A program made the position numbers and the translations under genes. The notes under the pieces are model-generated. The model was not told the DNA's origin. It ran no database searches and was given only the letters and a program-made list of their open reading frames with translations. Shown here in pieces: positions 1 through 10,800 of a stretch of DNA of 64,000 bases. Origin of the DNA: Candidatus Cloacimonetes bacterium HGW-Cloacimonetes-3 (GTDB taxonomy: Bacteria > Cloacimonadota > Cloacimonadia > Cloacimonadales > Cloacimonadaceae); assembly GCA_002840645.1 (NCBI GenBank), contig PHBO01000005.1, positions 92,380-156,379 on the forward strand. The letters run 5' to 3'. Every line of letters begins with the position of its first letter. The stretch's first letter is position 1.

Positions 1-906
1 GCAGCCCGAATAGCCTTAAAAGGCGGTTTTACTGGTGTTCATACCATGATTGGAGATGCAGATCAAAGTATCGCTCACTATCGGCTTATCAGAGACAATT
101 TGGGTGCTTTCCCCATAAAATATAGCATCTACCCACAATCTTTCAATATTTCTGCAGCACTCGATGCTGGTGCAGTGCGGATTGGCGGCTGCATACTTGC
201 AGATGGTTCTATTGGTTCGGCTACTGCTGCCATGAAACAACCTTATCAAAATAGTGTTGCAAGGGGCATACTATACCAAAGCGATGAATTCTGGATGGAG
301 TTTATCGCTGAAGCCCATAAGCACAATCTGCAAGTGGGAGTTCACTGTATTGGCGACCGTGCCATAACGCAAATCAATAACGTTTACAAGCACCTTGCTG
401 ATACAGATTATCGTGATTTACGTCACCAGCTTATCCATTGCGAATTAACAGATGATGCCCTGATTGCCGAGATTAAGGCTTCCGGGGCTGTACCGGTTAT
501 GCAGCCAAATTTTGATTTGCTTTGGGGGGGGGAATCTTCTTTGTACGATAGGATGCTTGGGCAAAATCGTTCTAAAAACATGAACCGTTTCGGTTCATTT
601 ACTCAGAATTCAGTTCGGATCACCGGCAGTTCCGATTGGTATATCACACCTTTGGACATCGTGCAATCTATCCACGCTGCTATGCACCATCACAATCCCA
701 ATGAGCGTTTAACCCACAGTCAGGCGGTTGATATCTATACCACAAACGCTGCCTGGCTAATAGGAGAAGATAGTGTTAGCGGAGCAATAGAGCCGGGCTA
801 CAGTGCGGATTTCACTGTTTTAAGCCATCCCTTGGACGACGGACACAACACTCCGAAAGTACTAAAAGTAATTTGTAATGGAGCGATTGTATATGAAGCA
901 ACTTAA
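1..906 (+). CDS. YtcJ-like amidohydrolase, 5' end outside window
   Basis: C-terminal 301 residues of a metal-dependent amidohydrolase (Amidohydro_3/YtcJ type), which would hydrolyse an amide or similar C-N bond in the cytoplasm; the substrate cannot be told. The frame is open from base 1 (AARIALKGGFTGVHTM...), so the start lies upstream and the ATG at 46 is internal. Visible family motifs are GVHCIGDRA (metal-ligand His), LIHCELTD, an ITGSSDW segment late in the barrel and the closing GAIEPGYSADFTVL beta-sandwich segment. The following gene begins inside its last 14 bases, so the two are probably co-translated. Family assignment is good; substrate unknown. Confidence 0.85.
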   Translation, partial: AARIALKGGFTGVHTMIGDADQSIAHYRLIRDNLGAFPIKYSIYPQSFNISAALDAGAVRIGGCILADGSIGSATAAMKQPYQNSVARGILYQSDEFWMEFIAEAHKHNLQVGVHCIGDRAITQINNVYKHLADTDYRDLRHQLIHCELTDDALIAEIKASGAVPVMQPNFDLLWGGESSLYDRMLGQNRSKNMNRFGSFTQNSVRITGSSDWYITPLDIVQSIHAAMHHHNPNERLTHSQAVDIYTTNAAWLIGEDSVSGAIEPGYSADFTVLSHPLDDGHNTPKVLKVICNGAIVYEAT

Positions 907-1459
907 TCTTCAACCCGGTGCTTTGAACATAGAACAGATAATTATCAATGAATTAGCTTTACATCCCTCCTGTAAGCTGATAGATATATACAAACTGCTG
1001 TTTCAGGCTTACTTTGGTCCCTCACACATTCTGAAGGATAAAATGACAGTTGCTGCAAGCATAAAAACAGAGACATTAACTATGCAGCATACATACAAAC
1101 CCTTGTTTCAGGATATAGGCAATGGAGTTGGTTTTTGCCGGATTAGCCTTGGCAACCTTAGACCAGCAGCTATAAGCAATCCCCTGGCTTTTAAACAGCA
1201 ATGCGATGCTTTGGCAGATTTGATGCAGCTCTCTTGTTTGGAAAGCGATCCTCCATACACAATCAATGAGCTCTGGCATAATTACCAAAAAACCATTTTG
1301 GATATTTGCCCAGCAAACAAAGAAGAGTGGGAAGAAGTATCTGCTTTAGCAAAGAACACTACGATACCAAGCCACTCGGATATCTTCAGTACGGTTTATC
1401 AACCGCATTATCGCATTATTGATATTCAATTAATTGATAAAATACCCTTGCACATATAA
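893..1459 (+). CDS. conserved protein of unknown function (188 aa)
   Basis: I do not recognise a characterised family. The protein is soluble, without signal peptide or membrane segment. Notable segments are IYKLLFQAYFGPSHIL near residues 37-52, FCRISLGNLRP in the middle and a C-terminal VYQPHYRIID; I recall similar FGPxH proteins in other anaerobes but cannot verify this. Two starts are possible. ATG 893 is preferred because a GGAG lies 9 nt upstream at 880-883, whereas ATG 878 has no ribosome-binding site. It overlaps the amidohydrolase gene by 14 nt and ends 23 nt before gltX, so it sits in one transcription unit with both. Confidence 0.75.
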   Translation: MKQLNLQPGALNIEQIIINELALHPSCKLIDIYKLLFQAYFGPSHILKDKMTVAASIKTETLTMQHTYKPLFQDIGNGVGFCRISLGNLRPAAISNPLAFKQQCDALADLMQLSCLESDPPYTINELWHNYQKTILDICPANKEEWEEVSALAKNTTIPSHSDIFSTVYQPHYRIIDIQLIDKIPLHI

Positions 1460-1482
1460 CTTGCTTTATACAAGGAGAATAA

Positions 1483-2916
1483 ATGAAACCTGTCCGCGTC
1501 CGTTTTGCCCCCAGCCCCACCGGATATTTACACATAGGTGGACTTCGCACTGCACTCTACGATTTTTTGTTTGCCCGTTCTATGAATGGAAAGTGTATCC
1601 TACGTATTGAAGATACAGATCAGAGCAGGGAAGTTGCAGGTGCTGCCGAGAACCTGATAGAAACCCTTCACAAGCTGGGCATAGATTTTGATGAAGGTCC
1701 CGGTATAGGGGGTGAGTTTCAGCCTTACACCCAATCACAGCGCTTATCTATATATCACAAGCATGCAGAGCAACTGCTGGATTCCGGTAATGCATACCAC
1801 TGTTTTTGCAGCCCGGAAACCCTTACTGCAATGCGTGAAGAGCAGCAAGCCAATGCACAATTCGTTAAGTACGACCGCCGCTGCCTTAGCCTAAGTAAAG
1901 AGGAAATAGCAAAGAAACTCGCAGAAGGTCAGCGACATGTAATTCGTCTAAAGATGCCGGAAAACAGACTATTCTCCTTCGACGACATAGTCCGCGACAA
2001 AGTGGAAATGGATAGTGCACAATCCGACGATCAGGTACTGGTGAAAAGCGATGGCTTCCCCACTTACCACCTGGCAGCAGTGGTGGATGATCACTACATG
2101 CAGATTTCCCATGTGATCCGGGGAGAAGAGTGGCTTTCCAGCACCCCCAAGCATCTGTGGCTGTACGAGTGTTTAGGATGGGAAGCACCTATATGGGTGC
2201 ATCTTCCTTTGATACTATCTACTGACCGCAGCAAGTTAAGCAAACGCATGAATGACGTATCCGTAGAAAGCTATATTACTAAGGGTTACCTTAAAGAGGC
2301 ACTCCTTAACTTCGTAGCTCTTTTAGGCTGGCATACCTCCGAGGACAGAGAATTATACTCTCTGGAAGAAATGTGTTCTGCTTTCAGCCTGGATCGGGTT
2401 AACAAGTCCGGGGCTATATTTGATCTCACCAAGCTGGATTGGATGAATGGACATTATATGCGCAATCTGCCTGTGGAGACGATAGCAGAAAGGTGTGAGC
2501 CATATTTCATAAGCAGTGGTCTGGACATCAGCGATAGCCACAAATACTTAAGGTGCGTGGACGTTGCCCGTGAAAGATGCACTTTGCTGCCTGAGATTGT
2601 GGAGTACAGCAAGATGTTTTATTTGAGTGCCGATCTATCTGCTGAGGATATTGAAACACTTGCACTGCCTGATTCGCAGAAAGTGCTATCCTGGTTTGCC
2701 GGAGAGCTGCCAAAGGCAATGCCCTTGGATGCAGACAAAATCCACGATTTAACCAAGCAATGCACAAGCTCTACAGGTATTAAGGGAAAAGGGCTTTACA
2801 CACCTTTGCGCTTAGCATTAATTAGCCAGGCACACGGACCAGATTTGCCAAACACATTTGCCATCCTTGGCGATACGGAAGCTATCAGCAGAATAAACAG
2901 GTATATTATACAATAA
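1483..2916 (+). CDS. gltX: glutamyl-tRNA synthetase
   Basis: Charges tRNA-Glu (and, in organisms lacking glutaminyl-tRNA synthetase, tRNA-Gln) with glutamate. 477 aa, normal for bacterial GltX. The class I signature PSPTGYLHIGGLRTALY lies at residues 10-26 (HIGH-type motif HIGG) and the KMSKS-type loop is DRSKLSKRM near residue 250. The catalytic domain also shows LRIEDTDQSR and VIRGEEWLSSTPKH. The start has a clear AAGGAG 6 nt upstream. It is third in a tightly spaced plus-strand series; no hairpin terminator is seen after it. Whether this enzyme is discriminating or also serves tRNA-Gln cannot be read from the sequence. Confidence 0.97.
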   Translation: MKPVRVRFAPSPTGYLHIGGLRTALYDFLFARSMNGKCILRIEDTDQSREVAGAAENLIETLHKLGIDFDEGPGIGGEFQPYTQSQRLSIYHKHAEQLLDSGNAYHCFCSPETLTAMREEQQANAQFVKYDRRCLSLSKEEIAKKLAEGQRHVIRLKMPENRLFSFDDIVRDKVEMDSAQSDDQVLVKSDGFPTYHLAAVVDDHYMQISHVIRGEEWLSSTPKHLWLYECLGWEAPIWVHLPLILSTDRSKLSKRMNDVSVESYITKGYLKEALLNFVALLGWHTSEDRELYSLEEMCSAFSLDRVNKSGAIFDLTKLDWMNGHYMRNLPVETIAERCEPYFISSGLDISDSHKYLRCVDVARERCTLLPEIVEYSKMFYLSADLSAEDIETLALPDSQKVLSWFAGELPKAMPLDADKIHDLTKQCTSSTGIKGKGLYTPLRLALISQAHGPDLPNTFAILGDTEAISRINRYIIQ

Positions 2917-2953
2917 TTTGGCATATATCCCGGTTTAAACTCTGTAGCCTTTT

Positions 2954-3040
2954 CCTTGCAGGAATTGCTTATGCATTACGCATGAATTACGGGTGCGATG
3001 CGTATTTCATCCGTAATGCTATAGTATTTCCCGCAAGAGG
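2954..3040. repeat. dispersed palindromic repeat, family 1, copy A
   Basis: An 87-bp imperfect palindrome between gltX and the C25 protease gene. Outer ends are CCTTGCAGGAATT (left) and CCCGCAAG (right). Inner arms are GCATTACGCATGAA at 2973-2986 and TTCATCCGTAATGC at 3006-3019, one mismatch. Related copies are at 12345-12430 and, inverted, at 19617-19699. It covers part of the spacer that could otherwise be read as an N-terminal extension of the next gene, which argues for that gene starting at 3162. Confidence 0.75.
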
Positions 3041-3161
3041 GCTTAAACATGTTTATTGTTTATCATACCCTAAGAACTACTTGCCATTTACTACCCGAAT
3101 TGGAACAGCCCTTGCTTGTTATTTGTTTATGAAGAATATTAATAATCAAGGCAGGCAAAAA

Positions 3162-6100
3162 ATGAAAGGCAGCTTTTTAACAATTGTGCTTTTGGGTTTA
3201 GCGATTACGCTATGTGCAAATGTAAGTTACAATTACTCCCTAAACACTCCCAAACTCGAAGTTCAAGGTAATTATACCGGTGTCAGCTTGGACAATTCCA
3301 ATAGTTGGGGTGAGCCGGGAAGCCCTAATTTACCATGGGTGGGAGTAAAACTTTTGCTTCCGGCGGGTTATGAAGCACAATCAATTGTCGTTAAACGCTC
3401 TAACCCCCAAACATACACTCTGAAAGCTCCAATCGCACCAATTCAGCAACAGTACCCCTTCTCGCACCCTGTAAGAGAAGCTGCAAATGAACCTAATCCC
3501 TTTATTTACAATTCTATAAGCGCATATCCCACCAAACTTGATAATGGGCTAAACACATATTTCCTTAGTGGTAATCCTATTGCCTTCTCTGCGGTAAGTC
3601 CTTTTGAGTATTTCCCCAAAACCAATAAGCTTGTTTTCTATCGGAATATTACCGTAGAAATCAGCAACTCTCCCGGCGAAAGAGCTTTGGAAGCAATGAG
3701 TTTGTTAAAGCAAGATGCCTTCACTGCAAGCCGTTTGAGAAATTCCGTTGATAACCCCGAGAATATTGCCGCTACTACTAATAGACTGGTAGGATACGAT
3801 TATCTAATGGTGATTGACCAAGCAAAATATCAAAACTGGGTTCCCTTGAAAAGCTTATACGAGAGCAGAGGGCTGAACGTTTTGGTGAAATCTATTAGTG
3901 AGATAATAGCTTCCAGCCCCGGTGCGGACACGCAGGAAAAACTGCGAAACTACATCATTAGCATATTTGCCACCAATCCTTTGCGCTATGTGCTTTTAGC
4001 AGGAGATACAAACATTATACCCCACCGTGGGTTTTATGTAAATATGGGACCCGATGGTTATACAGATGATGATATTCCGGCAGATATGTATTACTCTTGC
4101 CTGGATGGAAACTGGAATACTGATGGCGACAACAACTGGGGAGAAGGTAACGAAGCAGATTTAGCACCGGAACTGGCTATTGGTCGCTTCTGTTACAACA
4201 GCGACACTGAGATAGCCAACTTCCTGAACAAGGTGATGAGCTATACCCTTGCACCTGTAGAAAGCGAGATAAAAACTGCTTTCTTTGCAGGTGAATGGCT
4301 ATGGGATGGACCCACATGGGCTGGGGATTATATGGATGAAATGATTGGAGGAAGCTCTGCACATGGTTACACCACGGTTGGCGTACCCAGCTCTTGGAGT
4401 ATTAACACACTATACGACCGCACTTATGGTGCTGCCGATTCCTGGGGAGCAAGCCAAATCCGCCCCATACTTTCTCAGGGAGCAAATTTTGTAAATCACT
4501 TAGGGCACTCTAATACTACATACAACATGAGGCTATCAAACAACCAGGTTACGGCAACGAACATCACAAATAACGGCTCTACCCACAATTATTCCATTTA
4601 CTTCACACAAGGATGTTATGCAGGCGCATTTGATAATCGCGATACCGAACCGGGCAATTACACCAGCGATTGCATCACAGAGAAGTTTACCTCCATTGCT
4701 ACTGCTGCCGTGGGCATGATTGCCCACTCCAGATATGGCTGGGGTGAGCAGGGAAGTACCGATGGTGCTTCACAGTACATACACAGACAATATACGGATG
4801 CTATCTTTGGCGAAAATATCCACGAGCTTGGTTACACCCTTGTGGATTCTAAGATAGATAATATACCCTACATAAGTGGCACTGCCGTAATGTATTGGGT
4901 TACATACGAAACTAATCTTTTGGGTGATCCTGCTATGATGCTATGGACTGATATCCCTCAAGTTGTTACTGCAAACATACCTACTGAGTGGATGATGGGG
5001 ATGAATAATTACCAAATCTCCACTAATGCACCTTTTGGTGAGTTCTTCATCAAGAACGGCACAAACACTATGTATCACACATATGCCAATGCGAACGGGA
5101 TGATATCTGTGAACCTGTTTAGCAGCCTTACACCGGGAAATTATCAAGTATTTATTAACGCTCCCAATTTTTACGCTTATGAAACCAGCTTCTTGGTTAC
5201 CGCATCCCAGATGCCATACATAGTATGTAATGGCTACCAGTTTAACGATTCCGATGGCTTGCATCATACCGGTGAGCTACTTACAGCCAGCCTTTATGCA
5301 AAGAATGTGGGCTTGATTTCATTGGATACTCCGGCTACCATCAGCTTAAGTTCCCCTTCCCCTAATATCCAGGTATTGGGATCACCCGTAAGCCTTGGTG
5401 CAATAGCTCCGGGAGATTCACTTGCATTGCAGGGTGCATTTCAATTCCGCATCATTGGTAATTTTGCTGACGGAGTAAGAGCTAAGCTTGTATTCACGGC
5501 AAATTATGCCAGCCATACAACCGCATCAGAAGTCTATCTACCTCTGAATGCTCCTAATTTACTCATCGATTCTTATCAGATTATCAATAGCTCTCAGATT
5601 GTAATGCCCGGGCACAATCCTTCGATTAACATTAGCATGGTTAATTCAGGGAGTGGTAACGCAGAAACTCCGATGCTGATTCTCTTCAGCGATTCTCCTT
5701 ATGCAAGCTTTTCTGATACAGAGCTTTTCTTTGCTCCCATCATGCACAATAGCACCCAATTGATAGAAAACGCCTTTACAATAAATATCAATCCCCAAGC
5801 ACCAATAGATGCTGATATCACTATTACATATATCCTTACAGCAGAGAATGGTAGCAATACCGAAGGATCATTCCTGATACATCTTGGTGCTATAAACTTC
5901 GGCTTTGAGCCTGATTTCCAGGGCTGGCAAAGTATCAGTCTTGATACAGGCTTCACAAATCAGTGGCATCGTTCCAGTACAAGAAATAACACATTAAACG
6001 GCACATACTCTATGAAGTTCGGCAGCGCCGGCACCGGCCAGTATTCCGGAAATGCCTATGGAGCACTTGAAAGTCCGGTGATGAACGTAAATCCCGGATG

Positions 6101-6743
6101 CCAACTAAAATTCTACCACTGGATGCAAGCAGAAAACCACGAAACACAGAACACTTACGCATGGGATGGCGGTTTTGTGCAGATGAGATTAAACGATGGT
6201 AACTGGCAACAGATAAACCCCGTTGATGGCTATCCTTATCGTGTTTACAACAATCCCGTTTCACCTTTAGCTGCGGAAACCCTTGTCTATTCCGGTAGTA
6301 TAAATTGGACAGAAGAAACCTTCGAGCTTGGTAGTGTGTCCGGCTTAGCGCAATTCCGATGGGTGTTTGGAAGTGACGGCTATTCCGGTGGTGAAGGCTG
6401 GTATATTGATGATGTAAGAATAGTTGGTAATAGTTCTGCTGGAGATGACCCTGTTGTTGCCATAAACAAGCTTCAGCTTTTCGAGAACTATCCCAATCCA
6501 TTTAATCCCAGCACTAATTTACGGTTCAGCTTGCCTGCTTCTACAGATGTCCGATTGGAGATATTCAATATCAAAGGACAGCTGGTACGAACGCTCCTCG
6601 ATACTAATCTTAAGCCCGGTTCCCACAATATCACTTGGGACGGCACCGATGCTACAAACCGTACGGTGGCAAGTGGTGTTTACTACTACCGCCTAAGCAC
6701 TCCCATAGGTAATCAGAGCAAGAAAATGCTCCTAATGAAATGA
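3162..6743 (+). CDS. secreted gingipain-like cysteine peptidase (C25) with T9SS-type C-terminal domain
   Basis: Predicted exported protease of 1193 aa. Start chosen at ATG 3162, which gives a signal peptide (MKGSFLTIVLLGLAITLCAN); the 60-residue upstream extension is translated repeat DNA. Order: C25 propeptide-like region (about 25-190), C25 catalytic domain (about 215-590) with candidate catalytic His in NHLGHSN (H449) and Cys in TQGCYAGAF (C485), Ig/CARDB-like regions, a MAM-like lectin domain (about 915-1085, ending WYIDDVRI), and a C-terminal sorting domain of about 90 residues with NYPNPFNPSTNLRF, the V[RQ]TL strand and a GVYYYR...KKMLLMK end. This architecture suggests export by a type IX-like system and cell-surface proteolysis. 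The sirtuin gene overlaps its stop by 4 nt (ATGA). Confidence 0.88.
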   Translation: MKGSFLTIVLLGLAITLCANVSYNYSLNTPKLEVQGNYTGVSLDNSNSWGEPGSPNLPWVGVKLLLPAGYEAQSIVVKRSNPQTYTLKAPIAPIQQQYPFSHPVREAANEPNPFIYNSISAYPTKLDNGLNTYFLSGNPIAFSAVSPFEYFPKTNKLVFYRNITVEISNSPGERALEAMSLLKQDAFTASRLRNSVDNPENIAATTNRLVGYDYLMVIDQAKYQNWVPLKSLYESRGLNVLVKSISEIIASSPGADTQEKLRNYIISIFATNPLRYVLLAGDTNIIPHRGFYVNMGPDGYTDDDIPADMYYSCLDGNWNTDGDNNWGEGNEADLAPELAIGRFCYNSDTEIANFLNKVMSYTLAPVESEIKTAFFAGEWLWDGPTWAGDYMDEMIGGSSAHGYTTVGVPSSWSINTLYDRTYGAADSWGASQIRPILSQGANFVNHLGHSNTTYNMRLSNNQVTATNITNNGSTHNYSIYFTQGCYAGAFDNRDTEPGNYTSDCITEKFTSIATAAVGMIAHSRYGWGEQGSTDGASQYIHRQYTDAIFGENIHELGYTLVDSKIDNIPYISGTAVMYWVTYETNLLGDPAMMLWTDIPQVVTANIPTEWMMGMNNYQISTNAPFGEFFIKNGTNTMYHTYANANGMISVNLFSSLTPGNYQVFINAPNFYAYETSFLVTASQMPYIVCNGYQFNDSDGLHHTGELLTASLYAKNVGLISLDTPATISLSSPSPNIQVLGSPVSLGAIAPGDSLALQGAFQFRIIGNFADGVRAKLVFTANYASHTTASEVYLPLNAPNLLIDSYQIINSSQIVMPGHNPSINISMVNSGSGNAETPMLILFSDSPYASFSDTELFFAPIMHNSTQLIENAFTININPQAPIDADITITYILTAENGSNTEGSFLIHLGAINFGFEPDFQGWQSISLDTGFTNQWHRSSTRNNTLNGTYSMKFGSAGTGQYSGNAYGALESPVMNVNPGCQLKFYHWMQAENHETQNTYAWDGGFVQMRLNDGNWQQINPVDGYPYRVYNNPVSPLAAETLVYSGSINWTEETFELGSVSGLAQFRWVFGSDGYSGGEGWYIDDVRIVGNSSAGDDPVVAINKLQLFENYPNPFNPSTNLRFSLPASTDVRLEIFNIKGQLVRTLLDTNLKPGSHNITWDGTDATNRTVASGVYYYRLSTPIGNQSKKMLLMK

Positions 6744-7456
6744 AGAAACTTTCCCCCAAAGACAATATTGTAGTCCTGACCGGTGCAGGTATAAGTGCAG
6801 AATCCGGTATCCGCACCTTCCGTGATTCCGGTGGTTTGTGGGAAAACCATAGAATAGAAGATATTGCCACTTACAGCGGATTTAGAAAGAATCCGGCTTT
6901 GGTGTGGGAATTCTACCGTAAGAGATGGGAGCAGAGCAAAATTGCCAAACCCAATGCGGCACATTATGCTCTGGTGGAACTTGAGCACTATTTCAATGAT
7001 AGCTTTACTCTGATCACCCAAAATGTTGATGGCTTGCACACCAAAGCAGGGAATTTAAGCGTTGTGGAAATGCATGGCAGCTTAAATCGTTGTTATTGCA
7101 CTTCTTGTAAACATGGGCTTAGTATGGAAGAAGCTGATGCTAAACAGCTTATTCCTCTCTGTCCCATATGTGGCTCATACCTTAGACCTGATATTGTTTG
7201 GTTTGGAGAAATACCCATATCGCTATTCGAAATTGAAAACAGCCTGAAGAAGTGCGATGTGTTTATTATTATCGGCACCAGCGGGGTTGTTTATCCTGCT
7301 GCCGGATTTGTAATGACAGCGAAGCTTATGGGTGCCAAAACCATTGCCATTAACCTTGAATCACCTGATAATCTAACATTCTTAGATGAATTCTATAAGG
7401 GTAAATCTGGAGATATACTACCTGGATTAGTAAAAGAGTGGACTGGCATAGGGTAG
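6740..7456 (+). CDS. cobB: NAD-dependent protein deacylase, sirtuin (class III features)
   Basis: Removes acyl groups from protein lysines using NAD+, in the cytoplasm. 238 aa. GAGISAESGIRTFRD (residues 15-29) and TQNVDGLH (93-100) form the NAD site; His112 in EMHGS is the catalytic base. A zinc site is formed by C120-x2-C123 and C141-x2-C144, and the NAD-binding GTSGVVYPA follows. WEFYRKRW contains Y59 and R62, the YxxR pair that in E. coli CobB and SIRT5 favours succinyl or malonyl lysine, so a desuccinylase/demalonylase role is likely (inference). The start overlaps the upstream secreted protease stop as ATGA, an unusual partner for a cytoplasmic enzyme. Confidence 0.93.
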   Translation: MKKLSPKDNIVVLTGAGISAESGIRTFRDSGGLWENHRIEDIATYSGFRKNPALVWEFYRKRWEQSKIAKPNAAHYALVELEHYFNDSFTLITQNVDGLHTKAGNLSVVEMHGSLNRCYCTSCKHGLSMEEADAKQLIPLCPICGSYLRPDIVWFGEIPISLFEIENSLKKCDVFIIIGTSGVVYPAAGFVMTAKLMGAKTIAINLESPDNLTFLDEFYKGKSGDILPGLVKEWTGIG

Positions 7457-7871
7457 CGTTGTATTTTGTTTGTATGAACTTAGCAAGTGAGCAACAAGCC
7501 TGCTCCTGGTTTCTCACTTGAAGCGCATATAATTCCACTTTTTTTAGTTCTCATCGGCATTACTTGTAATGCATAGTCTGATTATCAATCACCGCATTTT
7601 CAATTGCATATGCTGCGCTTACAATGCTCCGCTAAAGTCTTAATCTTTGTTTAGATAGCGGTTGTCTGATATTCACTCCATGATATATCTGAAGGTTGGA
7701 TTGTATATAGTCCCCAAAATGGCTTAAATATTGCTTTTGATGAGAAATGGTTTGGAATCTATATGCTGTATCCCTATCATTTATACGGTTGTATAAATAT
7801 ACCCCGTAGCCGGTCTAAACAAGAAATTAGAAGCATGAGTTCCCTTGTGAAGGTGCTCTAAGAGGTATGGT
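7457..7871. other. intergenic spacer, no gene seen
   Basis: A 415-bp AT-rich spacer without a credible ORF. An 8-bp perfect inverted repeat (CAAGTGAG at 7484-7491, CTCACTTG at 7513-7520) lies just after the sirtuin gene but lacks a following T-run, so it is only a weak terminator candidate. The remainder must hold the promoter of the large surface-protein gene; I could not pick a convincing -35/-10 pair. Confidence 0.5.
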
Positions 7872-10800
7872 ATGAAACACTTTCTTCTGTTAATCGCATT
7901 GTTAAGCGTTGTTGTTTTGAATGCCCAGTATTCTGATTCATGGAGCTTCACGTCTTCTTCGGAAGGGTACTCCGAGATAACCGGCGGAACTGTATTGGGC
8001 ACTGCTGTAGTGGGTTCTGTGAGTGCTGCCTCACTTGATGATGTTCTATACACCCTCCCCAGCGGAACGATTCCCTTTACATTTAGAATTGACAACGTAG
8101 TTCACAGTGGAATAACAGTATCCACAAACGGGCAAGTTATCTTTGGTGGAAGCACATATCTTGGGCATAGTCCTTTGTCTTCAACGGTAGCTGCAAGTGC
8201 AGGCATAGCTGTTCTTGCCCGCGACCTTCAGGGCTTGGTTACAGAAGGAACCCTTGGCGAAATGCGTTATCAGGTAGTTGGGATAGCTCCCATGCGTGAA
8301 TTTGTGATCCAATGGAAGAATTTTAAAAAGTATGGCACTGCTAATAATGACGAGAATTATAATTTTCAGCTTCGCCTTCAGGAAACCACCAACAAGGTGC
8401 GCATTACCTACGGAGCTATGATTGTAAATGCCACCAACGGTAATCCGCAAATTGGTATTCGCGGAAATAATAACACAGAATTTGTGGCGAGAACCACTAC
8501 CACGAACTGGACAGCCACCACCGCAGCAACCGTGAACACGGCTACCTGTAACTTAACTTCCACAGTTTTGCCGGCTGCCGGATTGTGTTTGGATTATACT
8601 CCCGTCATTCCTGTGAATCCGCCCAATCAAGCAGGCAATGTATCCCCGGCAAATGCAGCGACACAGGTATCACCTTTCACTTCACTAAACTGGGCTTCGG
8701 GTGGGGGCATGCCCTCTGGCTACAGGCTTTATCTGGGAACCAACAATCCTCCTACAAATATAGTCGACAACCTTGATCTGGGTGGATTAACAAGCTATAA
8801 TCCCGAGCCTGATTTTGCTTTTTCCACCACATACTATTGGCAGGTTGTGCCTTACAACCAGAGTGGTTCTGCGGTAAACTGTCCTGTTTGGAGTTTTAGC
8901 ACTCATGCTGATTATTCTATCACCGCTTTGCCATATAATCAGAACTATGATAGTGCCACTCCTCCTACCTTACCAATCGGCTGGAGCAGCATCTATCAGT
9001 CATATATGACAACCGGTTATGTGAAAACGGTAACTTCTTCTCCTCAAAGCACACCCAATTGTGTGGCGATGTATAACCCCACAGATATAAATACTATAGC
9101 TCTGTTAATTGCACCATCCTTGCAGATTACGATTCCTGCAAACAATGTGAGGGTGAAGTTTTATGCCAAGGGAGCTACCACGCACTCGGTTAAGGTAGGA
9201 GTGATGAGTAATCCCACCGATGCTTCCACATTTACAGCGATTCAAACTATAACCTTAACAGCTACCTGGGCTCAATATACCGTAGCTCTAAACCCTTACA
9301 CAGGTACAGGAAGGTTTATTACCTTCAAACACGGCAGCACAGCAACTGGGCAAACCATATATATAGACACTGTCCAGTTTGAGCAAATAGCTCCAAATGA
9401 TCTGGCAGCCTTAAGTGTTATTGGTAATACATCCCCCAGCGTGAACAGCGCTGTAATCTACACCGTAACCATATATAACAATGGTTCTGCCAGCCAAAAC
9501 GTATTCGGTGTTAAGCTGTTCAATAACCAGAATATAGAGCTTGCAACTTCCGCTGGTACAAATGTAGCACCAGGCACTGCTGTAGCTGTACCGATAATAT
9601 GGACACCAAGTGTGGAAGGAGCTCAGACAATTTATGGTAAGGTTGTTCTTGCGGGAGACGTTGACACCAGTAACGATCAGTCCCCAAACTTCAGCCTTAA
9701 TGTGATGCCGGAAGGTATCCATACCATTTCCATTGGTGAGGGCACACAGAATGCGAGATATCCCATCGATATGTATTACAAGAACTCACTGTACGAGACA
9801 CTAATCTATCCCAACGAAATGAGCAACTTCATCGGGCAAATCACCGGGCTAAAGCTCTACAACAATTTCACTACTACAACTCTGCAAAACAAACCTACCA
9901 AGATATGGATCGGGACTACCACTTTGCCCAATTTGGCGAATGGCTGGATACCTTCCACACAGCTAACACAAGTGTTCGATGGAAATGTGAGTTATCCTGC
10001 GGGACAGAACGTGATTGCAATAGACTTTCCTCAGCCGTTCATGTATCTTAATGGAGAAAACCTTGTTTTTATGTTCAACCGCCCTATGGACACGGCTTTC
10101 TATAGTACATCGGACTATTTCAAATGTCAAACCGTTGGCAGCAATAGAGCTAGAACAGTATCAAATGACACTGTTACTTATGATCCCGCCGCCCCAACAG
10201 GTGGGACTCTAACAGGGCAATTCCCAATGATAACTTTGTCTGTAATCCCCGGCGGAGTGGGGCATATTAGCGGTACTGTACTTGGTGCGGGTAACCAACC
10301 TCTTGCCGGAGTTGCTGTACAGATAGGCAACACTACACATAGCACCACTACAAATACACTGGGTCAGTTCAATATTATCAACATCCTGCCAAATACATAT
10401 ACTATCAGTTTCAGTAAATTCGGCTATACTTCCCAAAGCCAAAATGTAACTATCTTAGAAGGGCAGACAGAGACCATTAATATCACCATGGTGCAATTAA
10501 CCCAAGTTAGCCTTAGTGGCACAATTCGTGCCAGTGATTCAGCCGCCGGTATGGCTAATGCAACTATACAGTTCACCGGCTATCAGAACTACACGGCTAC
10601 GACCATAGGCAATGGTACTTTCAATCTTCCTGCGGTATATGCAAACCAAAGCTATACTTATGCTGTATCCTGCCCCGGTTTTACAAATGCAACGGGCACT
10701 GTGGCAGTTGGTGGCATCAATCATACCATTCCCCCCATCACCTTAGCTGAAGTGGCTTATGCCCCGTATGGGGTGGTTGCTACTATTGGTATACCTGCCA

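Noticed and set aside
2982..3161. N-terminal 60-residue extension of the C25 protease
   Set aside because: It translates the palindromic repeat and puts 60 residues before the signal peptide; ATG 3162 is better.
6010..6501. 163-codon minus-strand ORF
   Set aside because: Antisense to the C25 protease C-terminal domains; no motif.
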